NCBI RefSeq assembly: GCF_004794465.1 | Contig: NZ_SSDJ01000068.1 | Location: 1 to 53,974, forward strand | From: Microbacterium sp. K24 | Lineage (GTDB): Bacteria > Actinomycetota > Actinomycetes > Actinomycetales > Microbacteriaceae | Direction of reading: 5' to 3' | DNA length: 53,974 nucleotides | In this document: positions 24,364 through 33,551 of the stretch, piece after piece | How positions within the stretch are numbered: position 1 is the first letter of the stretch | How the letters are laid out: every line of letters begins with the position of its first letter | Made by a program: the position numbers and the translations under genes | Notes under the pieces: model-generated | Seen by the model: the letters and a program-made list of their open reading frames with translations, nothing else | The model's database searches: none | What the model was told of the DNA's origin: nothing

Positions 24364-25314
24364 ATGCGTATGAGCGGCGAGATCCCCGACAGCCCCCCAT
24401 CTCTGCAGGCGTTCCTCGCACCGGCCGACATTCCGCTTCCAGTGCTACCGATCGTTGCGGGGATCCTCGCTGCGCTGTATCTCGTCGGCGCGATCCGGTT
24501 GTGGACGCACGGGCGTCGTTGGCCCGTGTGGCGCACGGTCAGCTTCCTGCTCGGGTGCGTTCTCCTCGCGGCGGTCACCGGTCTGGGTGTTGAAACCTAC
24601 GGCCAGGCGCTGGTGTCCGTTTTCATGTTCCAGCAGCTCACTCTGATGATGATGGTGCCGCCGCTACTGGTCCTCGGCTCACCCGGAACCCTTCTTCTGC
24701 GATCAACACCGCACCATGGGGCGGGACGGGTAGTCCTCACAGCGGCCCACAGTGCTCTTCGAAGCCCGGCCGCGAAATGGATACTCAGCCCGTGGGCCAC
24801 TGTCCCGCTGTACCTGTTCGCGTTCTACGGCATCTACCTTGCGGGTGCTGCCGATGCCATCCTCGCTCTCCCCGGGGGCCACGTCGCACTCGAGGTCGGA
24901 TTCCTCCTCGCCGGCATGCTCTTCACCATCCCCATCCTGTCCTCCGATCCGCTGCCGGTCAGGTTGGGTCATGGTGCCCGTGCACTGGACGTGTTTGCTG
25001 AAGCCGCGCTCCACGCGTTCTTCGGGGTGTTCCTCATGATGGCCAGCACGATCCTGGTCGGCTCATTCGTCGCCCCCACCAAAGCACTGGGCATCGATCC
25101 CCTCGCCGATCAGCAGCTAGCCGGCGCTCTGGCATGGTCCTACGGTGAAGCCCCGACCGTGCTGATGTTGATCTACGTGATGCATCGCTGGTTCCGCAGC
25201 GACACCGCCCGGGCTGCCGCGGCCGACCGGTACGCCGACGTGCACGGGAACACCGACCTCGACATGTACAACGCCTACCTCAAAAAACTGAGCTCTCATG
25301 ACCGTGACCGCTGA
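24364..25314 (+). CDS. CtaG-family membrane protein (cytochrome c oxidase assembly-like)
   Basis: 316 residues with seven helices. MFQQLTLMMMVPPLLVLGSP, the helix ending ALHAFFGVFLMMAS and the segment DQQLAGALAWSYGEAPT are typical of the caa3-type CtaG family (PF09678), which carries conserved His/Met residues and is linked to copper delivery. A related domain forms the second half of the CopD-CtaG fusion at 27399-29297. The C-terminal helix-rich tail ends in DMYNAYLKKLSSHDRDR, overlapping lnt by 17 nt. Confidence 0.85.
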   Translation: MRMSGEIPDSPPSLQAFLAPADIPLPVLPIVAGILAALYLVGAIRLWTHGRRWPVWRTVSFLLGCVLLAAVTGLGVETYGQALVSVFMFQQLTLMMMVPPLLVLGSPGTLLLRSTPHHGAGRVVLTAAHSALRSPAAKWILSPWATVPLYLFAFYGIYLAGAADAILALPGGHVALEVGFLLAGMLFTIPILSSDPLPVRLGHGARALDVFAEAALHAFFGVFLMMASTILVGSFVAPTKALGIDPLADQQLAGALAWSYGEAPTVLMLIYVMHRWFRSDTARAAAADRYADVHGNTDLDMYNAYLKKLSSHDRDR

Positions 25315-26902
25315 CCCATTGGTGAGACACGCCCTCTCCGTTCGACCACGGCGCGGGAACCCCCGAGCGCACGATGCGCGCCTACCAGCTGGGGTGCCGT
25401 TTCCCGTAGCGATCGTCGCGTCCGCCATCGCAGGAGGCATGCTGGATCTCGCCTACCCCGCAAACGGGTGGTGGCCCGCAACGTTCGTGAGCGTAACCAT
25501 CGGGCTGTGGACGCTCCGCGGACGCTCTCTACCCGGGGCGTTCCTGATCTCCCTCGTCTACGGCGCGACCTTCTACTTCACCCACCTGGTATGGGTGACC
25601 CGGTTTCTGGGACCCATCCCATGGGTCGCGCTGGCTGGCTTGGAATCCCTGCTGTTCGGTGCCGGCGGTGCGCTGATCGCACTCGCCTATCGGGTCACCA
25701 CCACCCGCGCGGGATACGCGTATCGTGCGATCACTCCCATGCTCGTCGCCGGGGTATGGATGCTGCGAGAAACACTGATGGGGAGTACGCCGTACACCGG
25801 GTTCCCATGGGCGCGCGTCGGTTTCAGCCTCGCCGAGAGCCCGCTCGCGGAAGCCGCTTCATGGGTGGGAACCACGGGGCTGTCCTTCCTGACCGTTCTC
25901 GTCTGCGCGAGCGTCGTGGAAGCCCTCATCCTCCGCCGATGGGAGCCAGCAGCAACGGCCGTGGTCATCGTCGTTGCCGCGATAGCCATCCCTCTGTTCC
26001 CCACCGAGCAAGCGGGAATGATGCGCGTCGGATGGGTACAGGGCAACGGACCCAGCGGCTACTTCGACACCAGGACACCAGGCGACATCCTGCGCGCACA
26101 GGAAGAAGCGACATCTCCTCTCCTGGGGCGTGAAATGGACCTTCTCGTCTGGCCAGAAGGGGCCGTCGACGCCGATCCCCTGCGCGATGCCGCCGTCGCA
26201 GACCGCCTTGATCGACTCGTGCAGAGTGCCGGCACTCCGGCACTGGTGAATGCGGCAACCACCCGCGGAGCCGACACGTTCAACACCTCCATGCTGTGGA
26301 CCAGCGCCGGGCCGCAGCAGCTCCACGACAAGGTCAACCCCGTCCCTTTCGGCGAATACGTCCCGGACCGTTGGTTCTACGAAGCCATCGCCCCCGACCT
26401 CATCGGATTGATACAACGCGAGTACACGCCCGGCTCCAACACACCCCTCATGAACGTTGACGATGTGCCCATCGGTCTGGCGATCTGTTTCGACGTCATC
26501 TACGACGACGTCATCCACCAAAGCGCTGCCTCTGGCGCGCAAATGTTCGTGTTTCAAACCAACAACGCGGACTTCAGAGGCACCGACGAGAACCTCCAAC
26601 AGCTGGCCATCGCCCGCATGCGCGCGCTCGAAACAGGGAGAACTGCGGTGAACGTCTCCACCACCGGGACCAGTCAAGTCATCGGCCGCGATGGAAAGGT
26701 GCTGGCGCAGGTTGCGGTGGACACGACCGCGGCGAAGATCACCGAGGTCCCCCTCCGCACCGGCACGACTCTCGCTGTCGTGCTGATGCCGTGGCTCGAC
26801 TGGATGCTCAGTATCGGAACGGTACTAGCGCTGCTCGTCATGTCGATCCGACCGCGACGGACTCGTGCTGACTCCCAGGAAGACGGATGGATGACGTTGT
26901 GA
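25298..26902 (+). CDS. lnt: Apolipoprotein N-acyltransferase
   Basis: 534 residues. Six to seven N-terminal helices include the FPWARVGFS motif. A nitrilase-like domain follows with the catalytic triad in family context: Glu in LLVWPEGAVD, Lys in LHDKVNPVPFGEYVPD and Cys in GLAICFDVIYDD. A final helix anchors the C-terminus. It adds the third acyl chain to mature lipoproteins. It overlaps the CtaG-like gene before it and the lipoprotein after it. The gene sits with copper genes, not in the usual housekeeping setting next to a mannosyltransferase. Confidence 0.9.
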   Translation: MTVTADPLVRHALSVRPRRGNPRAHDARLPAGVPFPVAIVASAIAGGMLDLAYPANGWWPATFVSVTIGLWTLRGRSLPGAFLISLVYGATFYFTHLVWVTRFLGPIPWVALAGLESLLFGAGGALIALAYRVTTTRAGYAYRAITPMLVAGVWMLRETLMGSTPYTGFPWARVGFSLAESPLAEAASWVGTTGLSFLTVLVCASVVEALILRRWEPAATAVVIVVAAIAIPLFPTEQAGMMRVGWVQGNGPSGYFDTRTPGDILRAQEEATSPLLGREMDLLVWPEGAVDADPLRDAAVADRLDRLVQSAGTPALVNAATTRGADTFNTSMLWTSAGPQQLHDKVNPVPFGEYVPDRWFYEAIAPDLIGLIQREYTPGSNTPLMNVDDVPIGLAICFDVIYDDVIHQSAASGAQMFVFQTNNADFRGTDENLQQLAIARMRALETGRTAVNVSTTGTSQVIGRDGKVLAQVAVDTTAAKITEVPLRTGTTLAVVLMPWLDWMLSIGTVLALLVMSIRPRRTRADSQEDGWMTL

Positions 26903-27402
26903 AGCTCAAGATTCTGACCTCTGTCGCGGCGCTGTGCGCACTGCTTGTGCTCACCAGCTGCGCACCCACCATCCACCTCGAGCCCGCAGCAAACGCGAAC
27001 GACCCGCTGTGCGCAGAGGTCACCGTACGACTACCGGACTCAATTGGCGACCAGGCTCGCGTCTGGACGGACGCTCAGGCCACCGCAGCATGGGGTACCC
27101 CCAGCAGCGTGCTCCTCACCTGCGGGTTGGAGCCCCCGGCCCCCACCACCCTGCAATGTGTCAGCTTGGGTGGCGTCGATTGGATCGTCGACGAGGAGGA
27201 GACCCCGAATCTGCGGCTCACAACCTACGGCCGAGAGCCAGCTGCCCAGGTGTACGTGGACACCACCACCCTGTCGGCGGACGCGGTTCTCGAATCTCTT
27301 GCCGGGGCGATCCAGCAGCTCACCAAGACCGGTGAATGCACGGCGCCTGTGACAGAAGACCCGGACGCTCCTGGCACTGAGACAGGGGATACCACTCCAT
27401 GA
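26887..27402 (+). CDS. DUF3515-like lipoprotein
   Basis: 171 residues with a signal peptide ending VLTSC, so lipid-anchored. The mature part contains ANDPLCAEVTVRLPDSIG, AAWGTPSSVLLTCGLEPP and VDWIVDEE, the pattern of actinobacterial DUF3515 proteins, with two or more Cys that could form a disulfide. Function unknown. ATG 26887 has AGGAAG upstream; a GTG at 26899 overlapping the lnt stop is the alternative. Its stop overlaps the CopD gene start. Confidence 0.75.
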   Translation: MDDVVKLKILTSVAALCALLVLTSCAPTIHLEPAANANDPLCAEVTVRLPDSIGDQARVWTDAQATAAWGTPSSVLLTCGLEPPAPTTLQCVSLGGVDWIVDEEETPNLRLTTYGREPAAQVYVDTTTLSADAVLESLAGAIQQLTKTGECTAPVTEDPDAPGTETGDTTP

Positions 27403-29297
27403 ATGCCGTTGTTCTCCGGATCGCTGGACCGACGCTCCTCGTTGCCGCCGCACTCATCGCTGTGGTCGTCGGGCTCGCGATCGGTGGAGGAGCTGCACCA
27501 AGACTCACCAGTGACCCTGGAGCGCTCGTGCGATGGGGACTCCCGGCCGCGAAACTGTTCGTCAATCTCTCCGGTGCGGCGATGCTCGGGCCCCTGGTAC
27601 TGGCGGTGTTCGCTCTCCCCTCGGCAGGGAAGCCCTTCACCGTCGCGCTCGATATAGCCTCCGCCGGCGCCGCGACCCTCACCATCACAAGCGGGGTGGT
27701 GGCTTACCTCACCTTCCTGTCCTCATTCAATCCGCAAGTGAACCTGAGCGCTGAGTTCGGCGCGCAGCTGGGCCGCTTCCTCCTCGACACCGAACTGGGA
27801 CGATCATGGCTTATCACCGCGATCCTCGCCTCGGTCGTGACAGTCCTCGCATTCGCTGTGCGCAGCTATGGTGCGGTGCTGATCACAACCATGCTTGCGA
27901 TCATCAGCCTGATACCCATGGCCACCCAAGGTCATTCGGGTGAGCTCGCCAACCACGATCCCGCGGTCATGTCCCTCGTCCTGCACGTCATTTCAGCAGC
28001 GATATGGCTCGGAGGTCTCATCCTGCTCGTCGTCGTGCGACCGATCAGCTCTCCGCACGAACTCGACAACGTGCTTCGCCGGTACTCGACGGTGGCGCTC
28101 ATCGCGTTCATCGGTGTCGCCGTCTCGGGATACGCGCGGGCGCTCACTGCCCTCGGCCGGTGGGAGGATTTGGCCTCACCGTACGGCCTCATCCTTCTCA
28201 CAAAGATCGGCGCTCTTCTGGTCATGGGCGTCCTGGGTGCCGCCTACCGCCGTCGACTCCTCGCAAATGCCAGCGAGGGCCGTGGCGCCTTCTGGATGAT
28301 CGTGAGCGTCGAACTCGGTTTCATGGGTATCGCGAGCGGTGCGGCCGCCGCCCTCGCCCGCACCGCCGCCCCCGCCGATACGATCACACTGCCGCAGAAC
28401 ACCGCCGCGGAGATCCTCACCGACGCACCCGTCCCGATCGCACTCACCCTGCAGAGATGGTTCACGGCGTGGAGCCCCGACCTCCTCTGGGTGCTCGTCG
28501 CGGGTTTCGGAATCGTCTTCTACCTCGTCGGCGTCCAACGCGCACGGCGCCGCGGGTATCCGTGGCCAGCCAGGCGGACGGTCAGCTGGATTGCGGGGAT
28601 GGGTGCGCTTCTGTGGACAACCAGTGGCCCGCTCGCCGCCTACGACGACTCGCTCATCAGTATGCGATTCCTCTCCTTCGCTCTCCTCAGCCTCGCGATC
28701 CCCTTGCTCCTTGTCTTCGCGGCGCCGATCACCCTCGCAGCCTTGGTCATCCATCCACGGGACGATGGAAGCCGAGGACCGCGGGAATGGCTTCTCTGGG
28801 CCGCCCACAGCCCGCTGGCCAGATTTACTCTGCGCCCCGTCGTCGCCGCGGCTCTTTTCGCCACGTCGCTGTGGTTGTTCCACTACTCCGACCTGTTCCG
28901 CTGGTCGCTCTACGACCAGCTCGGAGCGGAATGGATGATCAGCCAGCTCCTCGTCACCGGGTGCCTTTTCATACGATCGCTTTCCCTGAACGCGTCCACA
29001 ACCCCCGAGGGGCGGTGGCGTGTGGCCTCACTCACTGCGCTCACAGGCGTGGCAGCGTTCTTCGGCATCGCCACGATCACTCGCTCCGACCTCATCGTCG
29101 CGGAATGGTTTGGCGCCATGGGGCGGACATGGGGACCCACCCCCCTCCAGGACCAGGCCCTCGCCGGAGCCGCCACCTTGGTGATCGCGGGAATGCTCGC
29201 AATCCTCACCGGCTTCTCCGTCCTCCACACGAAACGCAACAACCGACCTACCGACAGCACCCCCGTGCCCGCCGTACGAAAGGACCCGCACCTGTGA
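27399..29297 (+). CDS. copD: CopD-CtaG fusion copper membrane protein
   Basis: 632 residues. Residues 1-310 form a CopD domain of about eight helices, with SLIPMATQGHSGELANHDPA and LHVISAAIWLGGLILLVV carrying the conserved His. Residues about 350-600 form a caa3-type CtaG domain (ISMRFLSFALLSLAIPLLLV, WLFHYSDLFRW, GRTWGPTPLQDQALAG). CopD is thought to take copper from CopC across the membrane and CtaG to serve cuproenzymes; the fusion is common in Actinobacteria. Linked by 4-nt overlaps to the lipoprotein before and to copC after. Confidence 0.9.
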   Translation: MNAVVLRIAGPTLLVAAALIAVVVGLAIGGGAAPRLTSDPGALVRWGLPAAKLFVNLSGAAMLGPLVLAVFALPSAGKPFTVALDIASAGAATLTITSGVVAYLTFLSSFNPQVNLSAEFGAQLGRFLLDTELGRSWLITAILASVVTVLAFAVRSYGAVLITTMLAIISLIPMATQGHSGELANHDPAVMSLVLHVISAAIWLGGLILLVVVRPISSPHELDNVLRRYSTVALIAFIGVAVSGYARALTALGRWEDLASPYGLILLTKIGALLVMGVLGAAYRRRLLANASEGRGAFWMIVSVELGFMGIASGAAAALARTAAPADTITLPQNTAAEILTDAPVPIALTLQRWFTAWSPDLLWVLVAGFGIVFYLVGVQRARRRGYPWPARRTVSWIAGMGALLWTTSGPLAAYDDSLISMRFLSFALLSLAIPLLLVFAAPITLAALVIHPRDDGSRGPREWLLWAAHSPLARFTLRPVVAAALFATSLWLFHYSDLFRWSLYDQLGAEWMISQLLVTGCLFIRSLSLNASTTPEGRWRVASLTALTGVAAFFGIATITRSDLIVAEWFGAMGRTWGPTPLQDQALAGAATLVIAGMLAILTGFSVLHTKRNNRPTDSTPVPAVRKDPHL

Positions 29298-29977
29298 CCT
29301 CCACCCACCGCACCCGCTGGCTCGCCAGCACACTTCTAGCTCTCATCACACTGGGAATCGTGGCCGCACCGGCCCCCGCAGCTCTCGCGCACGACAACCT
29401 CCTGGACACCGTGCCCGGGGCAGACGAAACCGTCACACAACTTGACGACGTCGCTCTCACGTTCAGCGGGGAACTCATTGACTTCAGCCAGGCCAGCTTC
29501 GCCCAAGTGCAAGGACCCGACGGCCTCTTCTACGAATCCAGCTGCTCCACCATCGACCGCAACATCCTCACCACCCCGGTCGCACTCGGAGAACCGGGCG
29601 TCTACACCGTGCTGTGGAACGCCGTCTCCAGCGACGGTCACCCCATCTCCGAGAGCTTCACGTTCACGTACGCTCCCACCAGCAGCGAGCCAGGGCTGGG
29701 ATGGGACAAACCAGCATGCGGGAACGAACAATCACGGATCCAACCGGCAAAGGCGTCGCCCTCCACCGCGCCAACCACCGAACCGCCAGCAGCGGACACC
29801 CCTGCCCCGGTGGTATCTGCAGGCGAGAACGAGGTGGCTTCAATCGCGATCCCGCTCATCATCGCCGTTGCTGTCATCGGTGCCGCGGTGATCACCGCCA
29901 CCGTTGTCGTACGGCAAGTGAAGAAGAAAAAACACAACCGGTCGAGCGCCGACGTCCACACGGACCCGAAAGAGTGA
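29294..29977 (+). CDS. copC: CopC-domain copper-binding protein, membrane-anchored, copy 2
   Basis: 227 residues from GTG 29294, which overlaps the copD stop. The signal peptide ends PAALAHDN, giving an N-terminal His. The barrel ends VSSDGHPISESFTFTYAP, with the DGH ligands. Unlike copy 1 it has a Cys pair (YESSCSTID and DKPACGNEQ). A Thr/Pro-rich linker, one membrane helix and a Lys-rich tail (KKKKHNR) complete it. It is the natural partner of the adjacent CopD domain. Confidence 0.88.
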   Translation: MTSTHRTRWLASTLLALITLGIVAAPAPAALAHDNLLDTVPGADETVTQLDDVALTFSGELIDFSQASFAQVQGPDGLFYESSCSTIDRNILTTPVALGEPGVYTVLWNAVSSDGHPISESFTFTYAPTSSEPGLGWDKPACGNEQSRIQPAKASPSTAPTTEPPAADTPAPVVSAGENEVASIAIPLIIAVAVIGAAVITATVVVRQVKKKKHNRSSADVHTDPKE

Positions 29978-30170
29978 GCCTCGTGCCAGGACAGTCGAAC
30001 TCAAGTTCGATGCGTCAAATATGGGCCACAGATCAGAGATCACGGGCGAGTCGGCGCGACTTCGGCCCCCACGAACGGACGATAGACCAGACAGCGGGCA
30101 ACGCGAGCATGGCCAATCGGCGCGCCCATGGCAGCAGAATCCACGAAGCCGAACTCGAGGAGAGGGCACA

Positions 30171-31529
30171 GTGAACGAACGACGCGTCTCCGCGGCTGCT
30201 ACGGAGGCGGCTGAAGAATGCGGGTGTGCACCCACGCCCGCCGAACGCGACTCATTCTGGAAGCTGAGTGTGACTCGACGTGGCGCTTTCGGACTCGGCG
30301 CCCTCGGCGTCGCTGCATTCGCTGCATTCGGTATCGGCTCCGGCGTCTCAGCGGCGTACGCTGCGTCCTACCCGAGCTGGGACGATGTCCAACGCGCCAA
30401 GAACAACGAAGCTGCCAAGGCCGCCGAGATCACCCGAATCGAAGGGCTGATCCAGTCCTTGACGCAGAAAGTCGCCGAGACCCAGGCTGCCGCCGATACA
30501 GCCTCCGACGAGTTCTACGCAGCACAACAGGAATACTTCGCTGCGATCACGGAAGCCGAGAGCCTGCAGGCGCAGGCCGACGAACAATCAGCGATGGCCG
30601 AAACCTCTGCGCGCAGGGCCGGTCAAGTTGCGGCACAGCTGTACCGCAACGGTGGAGACGACTCAGCACTGCAACTGTTCTTCTCCGGCTCCGCGGACAA
30701 CGCCGATGAGCTCCTGTCCCGGCTGGGCACCATGGACAAGCTGCTCGAGTACAACCGGTCGGTCTACGATGACGCAATCTCGGCGCGCAACACCGCCCAA
30801 TCGCTGACCGATCAGGCGAAGGTCGCCCGCGACGAACGAGACCGCCTGCAGCAGGTCGCGGAGCAGAAGATGATTGCCGCACAAGAAGCGGCCGACGCCG
30901 CACAGGCCGCGCTCGACGAGCAAGCCGCGAACCTCGAGACGATGCAGGCGCAGCTCGCCGCGCTGAAAGACACCACCACGCAGACGGTCGCCGGCTACCA
31001 GGCGGGTGTAGCCGCGCGCGAGGCCGAAGAGCGCGCCCGTCGCGAACGCGAAGCCGCCGAAGCGGCAGCCAACGGAGGCGGCAACGGTGGCGGCGGAGGC
31101 TCCGCCGGGAGCGGCGGTTGGGTTCGGCCCCACGGGGGCGGCCGAAGTTCAAGCTACGGCCCGCGGACCCCCATCTGTGGTTCGCAGGGCTGCTCCTCGA
31201 GCTACCACTACGGCGCCGACCTGGCCAACGGCTGCGGAGCGGCGATCTACGCCGCCAACTCCGGAACCGTGGACTACGCCGCCGCCAACGGCAACTACGG
31301 CAATTACGTCCGCATCCAACACGGCGGGGGCGTCAGCACCGGGTACGCCCACATCAAACCCGGTGGCATCGCCGTCAGCCGGGGGCAATGGGTCAATTCC
31401 GGCCAGGTCATCGCATACGCGGGTGACACCGGACGCTCCTTCGGGTGCCATCTGCATTTCGAGGTCTACATCAACGGTGGCTACACCAACCCCGTCCGGT
31501 TCATGGAAGACCGTGGCGTCTATATCTAA
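30171..31529 (+). CDS. M23-family peptidase with Tat-like signal and coiled coil
   Basis: 452 residues from GTG 30171, after GAGGAGAG. The signal has SVTRRGAFGLGALG, a twin-arginine-like motif, and ends AAYA. A long coiled coil (about residues 65-295) leads to a Gly-rich linker (GGGNGGGGGSAGSGG) and an M23 domain. The zinc site is seen in SSYHYGADLANG (His and Asp) and GCHLHFEVY. Such NlpC/EnvC-like proteins cut or guide cutting of peptidoglycan. It ends the plus-strand run; the 193 nt before it look non-coding. Two Cys in PICGSQGCSS could pair. Confidence 0.85.
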   Translation: MNERRVSAAATEAAEECGCAPTPAERDSFWKLSVTRRGAFGLGALGVAAFAAFGIGSGVSAAYAASYPSWDDVQRAKNNEAAKAAEITRIEGLIQSLTQKVAETQAAADTASDEFYAAQQEYFAAITEAESLQAQADEQSAMAETSARRAGQVAAQLYRNGGDDSALQLFFSGSADNADELLSRLGTMDKLLEYNRSVYDDAISARNTAQSLTDQAKVARDERDRLQQVAEQKMIAAQEAADAAQAALDEQAANLETMQAQLAALKDTTTQTVAGYQAGVAAREAEERARREREAAEAAANGGGNGGGGGSAGSGGWVRPHGGGRSSSYGPRTPICGSQGCSSSYHYGADLANGCGAAIYAANSGTVDYAAANGNYGNYVRIQHGGGVSTGYAHIKPGGIAVSRGQWVNSGQVIAYAGDTGRSFGCHLHFEVYINGGYTNPVRFMEDRGVYI

Positions 31530-31626
31530 GGTTCCGACGCCGGATCACGAAGTGGCGCCGTCGACATGAACAGTTGGGTAGAGAAGGCTGCTCCAGTCGT
31601 CACTCCCGACATCCTTGCTAGGGATC

Positions 31627-32388
31627 TCAGAGCGGGAGGATGACGCTGCCCATCACCGCCGTCAGCCGCGACATGATGTCGGTCCACAGCCCTGTCACCA
31701 TCAGGAGGCCGAGGACGATCAGGAGGATACCGCCGCAGACATTCAGCACCCGGATGTGACGACGGAGAAACTCGACCGTCTTCGCCGCCCAACCGAACCC
31801 CAGTGCGACCAGCAGGAACGGGATGCCGAGGCCAAGCGAATACGCGAGACCAAGGAAGCCAGCCCGGACAGGGTCGCCGGCGTTGAACGAAAGCGCGATG
31901 ATCGCGGCAAGCGTCGGCCCCATACACGGCGCCCAGCCGATACCGAGTGCCACTCCGAGTAGCGGCGCCCCGACGACACCGGCCCGGGAGCCAACGTGAA
32001 AGCGGACCTCCCGCTGGGCGAAACTGAACAACCCGAGGAAGACGAGCCCCATCAGGATGACGACGACTCCGAGGATGCGCGTGACCAGGTCACCCCAGCG
32101 TAGGAAGAACACGCCGGCCGTCCCGCTCAGCGCAGTGATGAGAACAAAGACGACACTGAAGCCGAGGATGAACAGAAGCACGCCGACAACGAGCTGACGG
32201 CGCTCAGGCGCGACTGCGTTCGTCGCGTCACCCTTCGAGCGCGGCGCGACCGCTCCGCCGAGGAAGCCGAGGAAGCCGGGGACCAGCGGGAGCACGCAGG
32301 GCGACAGGAACGACACGAGGCCGGCGAGCATCGCGACGGGGACTGCGAGCCAGAGCGCACCGGACCCGATGATGGTGTCTGCGTTCAC
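31627..32388 (-). CDS. ccdA: Thiol-disulfide transporter CcdA, copy 2
   Basis: 253 residues with redox Cys in FLSPCVLPLVPGFLGFLG and GWAPCMGPTLAA. It is clearly paralogous to copy 1 at 12032-12781 but diverged in the linker after helix 1. Overlaps the TlpA-like gene by 4 nt, the same arrangement as copy 1, but no resB or ccsB follows. It is convergent with the M23 gene. Confidence 0.91.
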   Translation of the reverse strand: MNADTIIGSGALWLAVPVAMLAGLVSFLSPCVLPLVPGFLGFLGGAVAPRSKGDATNAVAPERRQLVVGVLLFILGFSVVFVLITALSGTAGVFFLRWGDLVTRILGVVVILMGLVFLGLFSFAQREVRFHVGSRAGVVGAPLLGVALGIGWAPCMGPTLAAIIALSFNAGDPVRAGFLGLAYSLGLGIPFLLVALGFGWAAKTVEFLRRHIRVLNVCGGILLIVLGLLMVTGLWTDIMSRLTAVMGSVILPL

Positions 32389-33002
32389 GGCGTCTCCGCT
32401 AGGGCGTCTTTGACGAGGGTCGAGAGGATCGAGGTGCCGTCGATGGGCCCGATGATGCGGGCGGCGACACGGCCCTGTCTGTCGAGCACGAGAGTGGTCG
32501 GTGTCGCCTGGATCGGCACAGCCTCGGAGAAAGCGAGTTTCGCCTCGGCCGTGTTCACGTCGATCAGGCTCGGGTAGGTGATGCCGAACTCGTCAGAGAA
32601 AGCCTGGGCAGTGTCAGCCTGGTCGCGGGTATTGATGCCGATGAAAGCCACATCCTCGCCGCCGTATTCCTGCCAGACGCTTTCAAGATCCTTCGCCTCG
32701 ATGCGGCACGGCGCGCACCCGGCGTACCAGAAGTTCACCACCGTGACCTTGCCGGCGTTGTCCGCACTGTCGAAATCATCACCAGTTTCAGTAACGCCAC
32801 TGAAGACCACGGGCTCGCTCCGCTCGGCCACCGGGACCTCGACAATAGCGCCGTTGCCGGCCACATACCCGGTGTTCTCACCCTTGAGGTAGGAATCGCT
32901 GACCGGATCCGGCGCACACCCGCTCAGACCGATGGCGAACACTGCGGCGAGCATGACTCCCGCCGCACCGCGAACGGTACTAAAACGTGGGTCTCGAGGC
33001 AC
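32385..33002 (-). CDS. TlpA/ResA-like thioredoxin-fold lipoprotein, copy 2
   Basis: 205 residues from GTG 33002, with AAGGTG upstream at 8 nt. The signal ends AIGLSGC. The active site is NFWYAGCAPCRIE, with CAPC in place of the CGPC of copy 1, a change that can shift redox potential. EAVPIQATPTTLVLDRQG carries the cis-proline. It would be reduced by the adjacent CcdA. Upstream lies a 549-nt gene-free stretch with repeats. Confidence 0.87.
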   Translation of the reverse strand: MPRDPRFSTVRGAAGVMLAAVFAIGLSGCAPDPVSDSYLKGENTGYVAGNGAIVEVPVAERSEPVVFSGVTETGDDFDSADNAGKVTVVNFWYAGCAPCRIEAKDLESVWQEYGGEDVAFIGINTRDQADTAQAFSDEFGITYPSLIDVNTAEAKLAFSEAVPIQATPTTLVLDRQGRVAARIIGPIDGTSILSTLVKDALAETP

Positions 33003-33192
33003 ATTCGCACCTTACGCAGATCCCCTATGCGTCCGCCGAACCGTGCCACCGCCCCACGAGATCGCTTGCCACTTTCGATGTTCGTCAGAGCAAGTTGATG
33101 CGTAGGCGACCTCGGCGTGGCTGACACACGGCGTCAATCCCGGACGACCGTGTGACAACATCCGCGAGAATCCGCCACCTTTCAGGAGAACA

Positions 33193-33252
33193 GCGACAGG
33201 TTTCGTGAGAATGCGACAGGTTTCGTGAGAATGCGACAGGTTTCATGAGAAA
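33193..33252. repeat. Three tandem 20-bp repeats
   Basis: GCGACAGGTTTCGTGAGAAT occurs at 33193-33212 and 33213-33232; a third copy at 33233-33252 differs at the 13th and last bases. The palindrome CGACATGTCG follows at 33253-33262. The 549-nt stretch 33003-33551 has no gene I can support. Arrays like this are seen as transposase-binding sites at element ends and as operators; no transposase is near. Confidence 0.75.
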
Positions 33253-33289
33253 CGACATGTCGAAATCTGCTGTCCGATCTCACGGGAGT

Positions 33290-33368
33290 TGTCATGAGAT
33301 GAGACACAGATCCCGCGAATTTCCGGGACAGCTGCAGCTGGCACATAGAGCGATTTTGTCTCATGACA
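33290..33368. repeat. Inverted repeat beside the tandem array
   Basis: TGTCATGAGA (33290-33299) and its complement TCTCATGACA (33359-33368) are separated by 59 nt. The core TCATGAGA also appears in the third tandem copy (33244-33251), so the array and the inverted repeat share sequence. TTGTCAGAATTTCGAC follows at 33370-33385. Together they mark the left boundary of the defence-like segment. Confidence 0.55.
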
Positions 33369-33551
33369 CTTGTCAGAATTTCGACGACGGACATCTTCAT
33401 CGGCCTCGCCTTTCGCCGGAAGCGCCGCGCGAATCAGCATGATCGGCCACTTTTACTCGCTCAAGAGGCGTGAGAACCAGCCACCCTGGCAGTATGGATC
33501 GGCCCGCAGGCGGCGGAGCATGCGCATCCGCCGCCCTCGGAGCGCGGCGGC

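Noticed and set aside
28004..29977. 657-residue reading of the second copC frame
   Set aside because: The upstream part is an Arg/Pro-rich shadow of copD; the real start is GTG 29294 with a signal peptide.
33193..33252. Tandem repeats as a CRISPR array
   Set aside because: The 20-bp units are directly abutting with no spacers, and there are no cas genes.
33243..33440. 65-residue minus-strand frame in the repeat region
   Set aside because: It runs through the tandem repeats, has no ribosome site and no recognisable domain.
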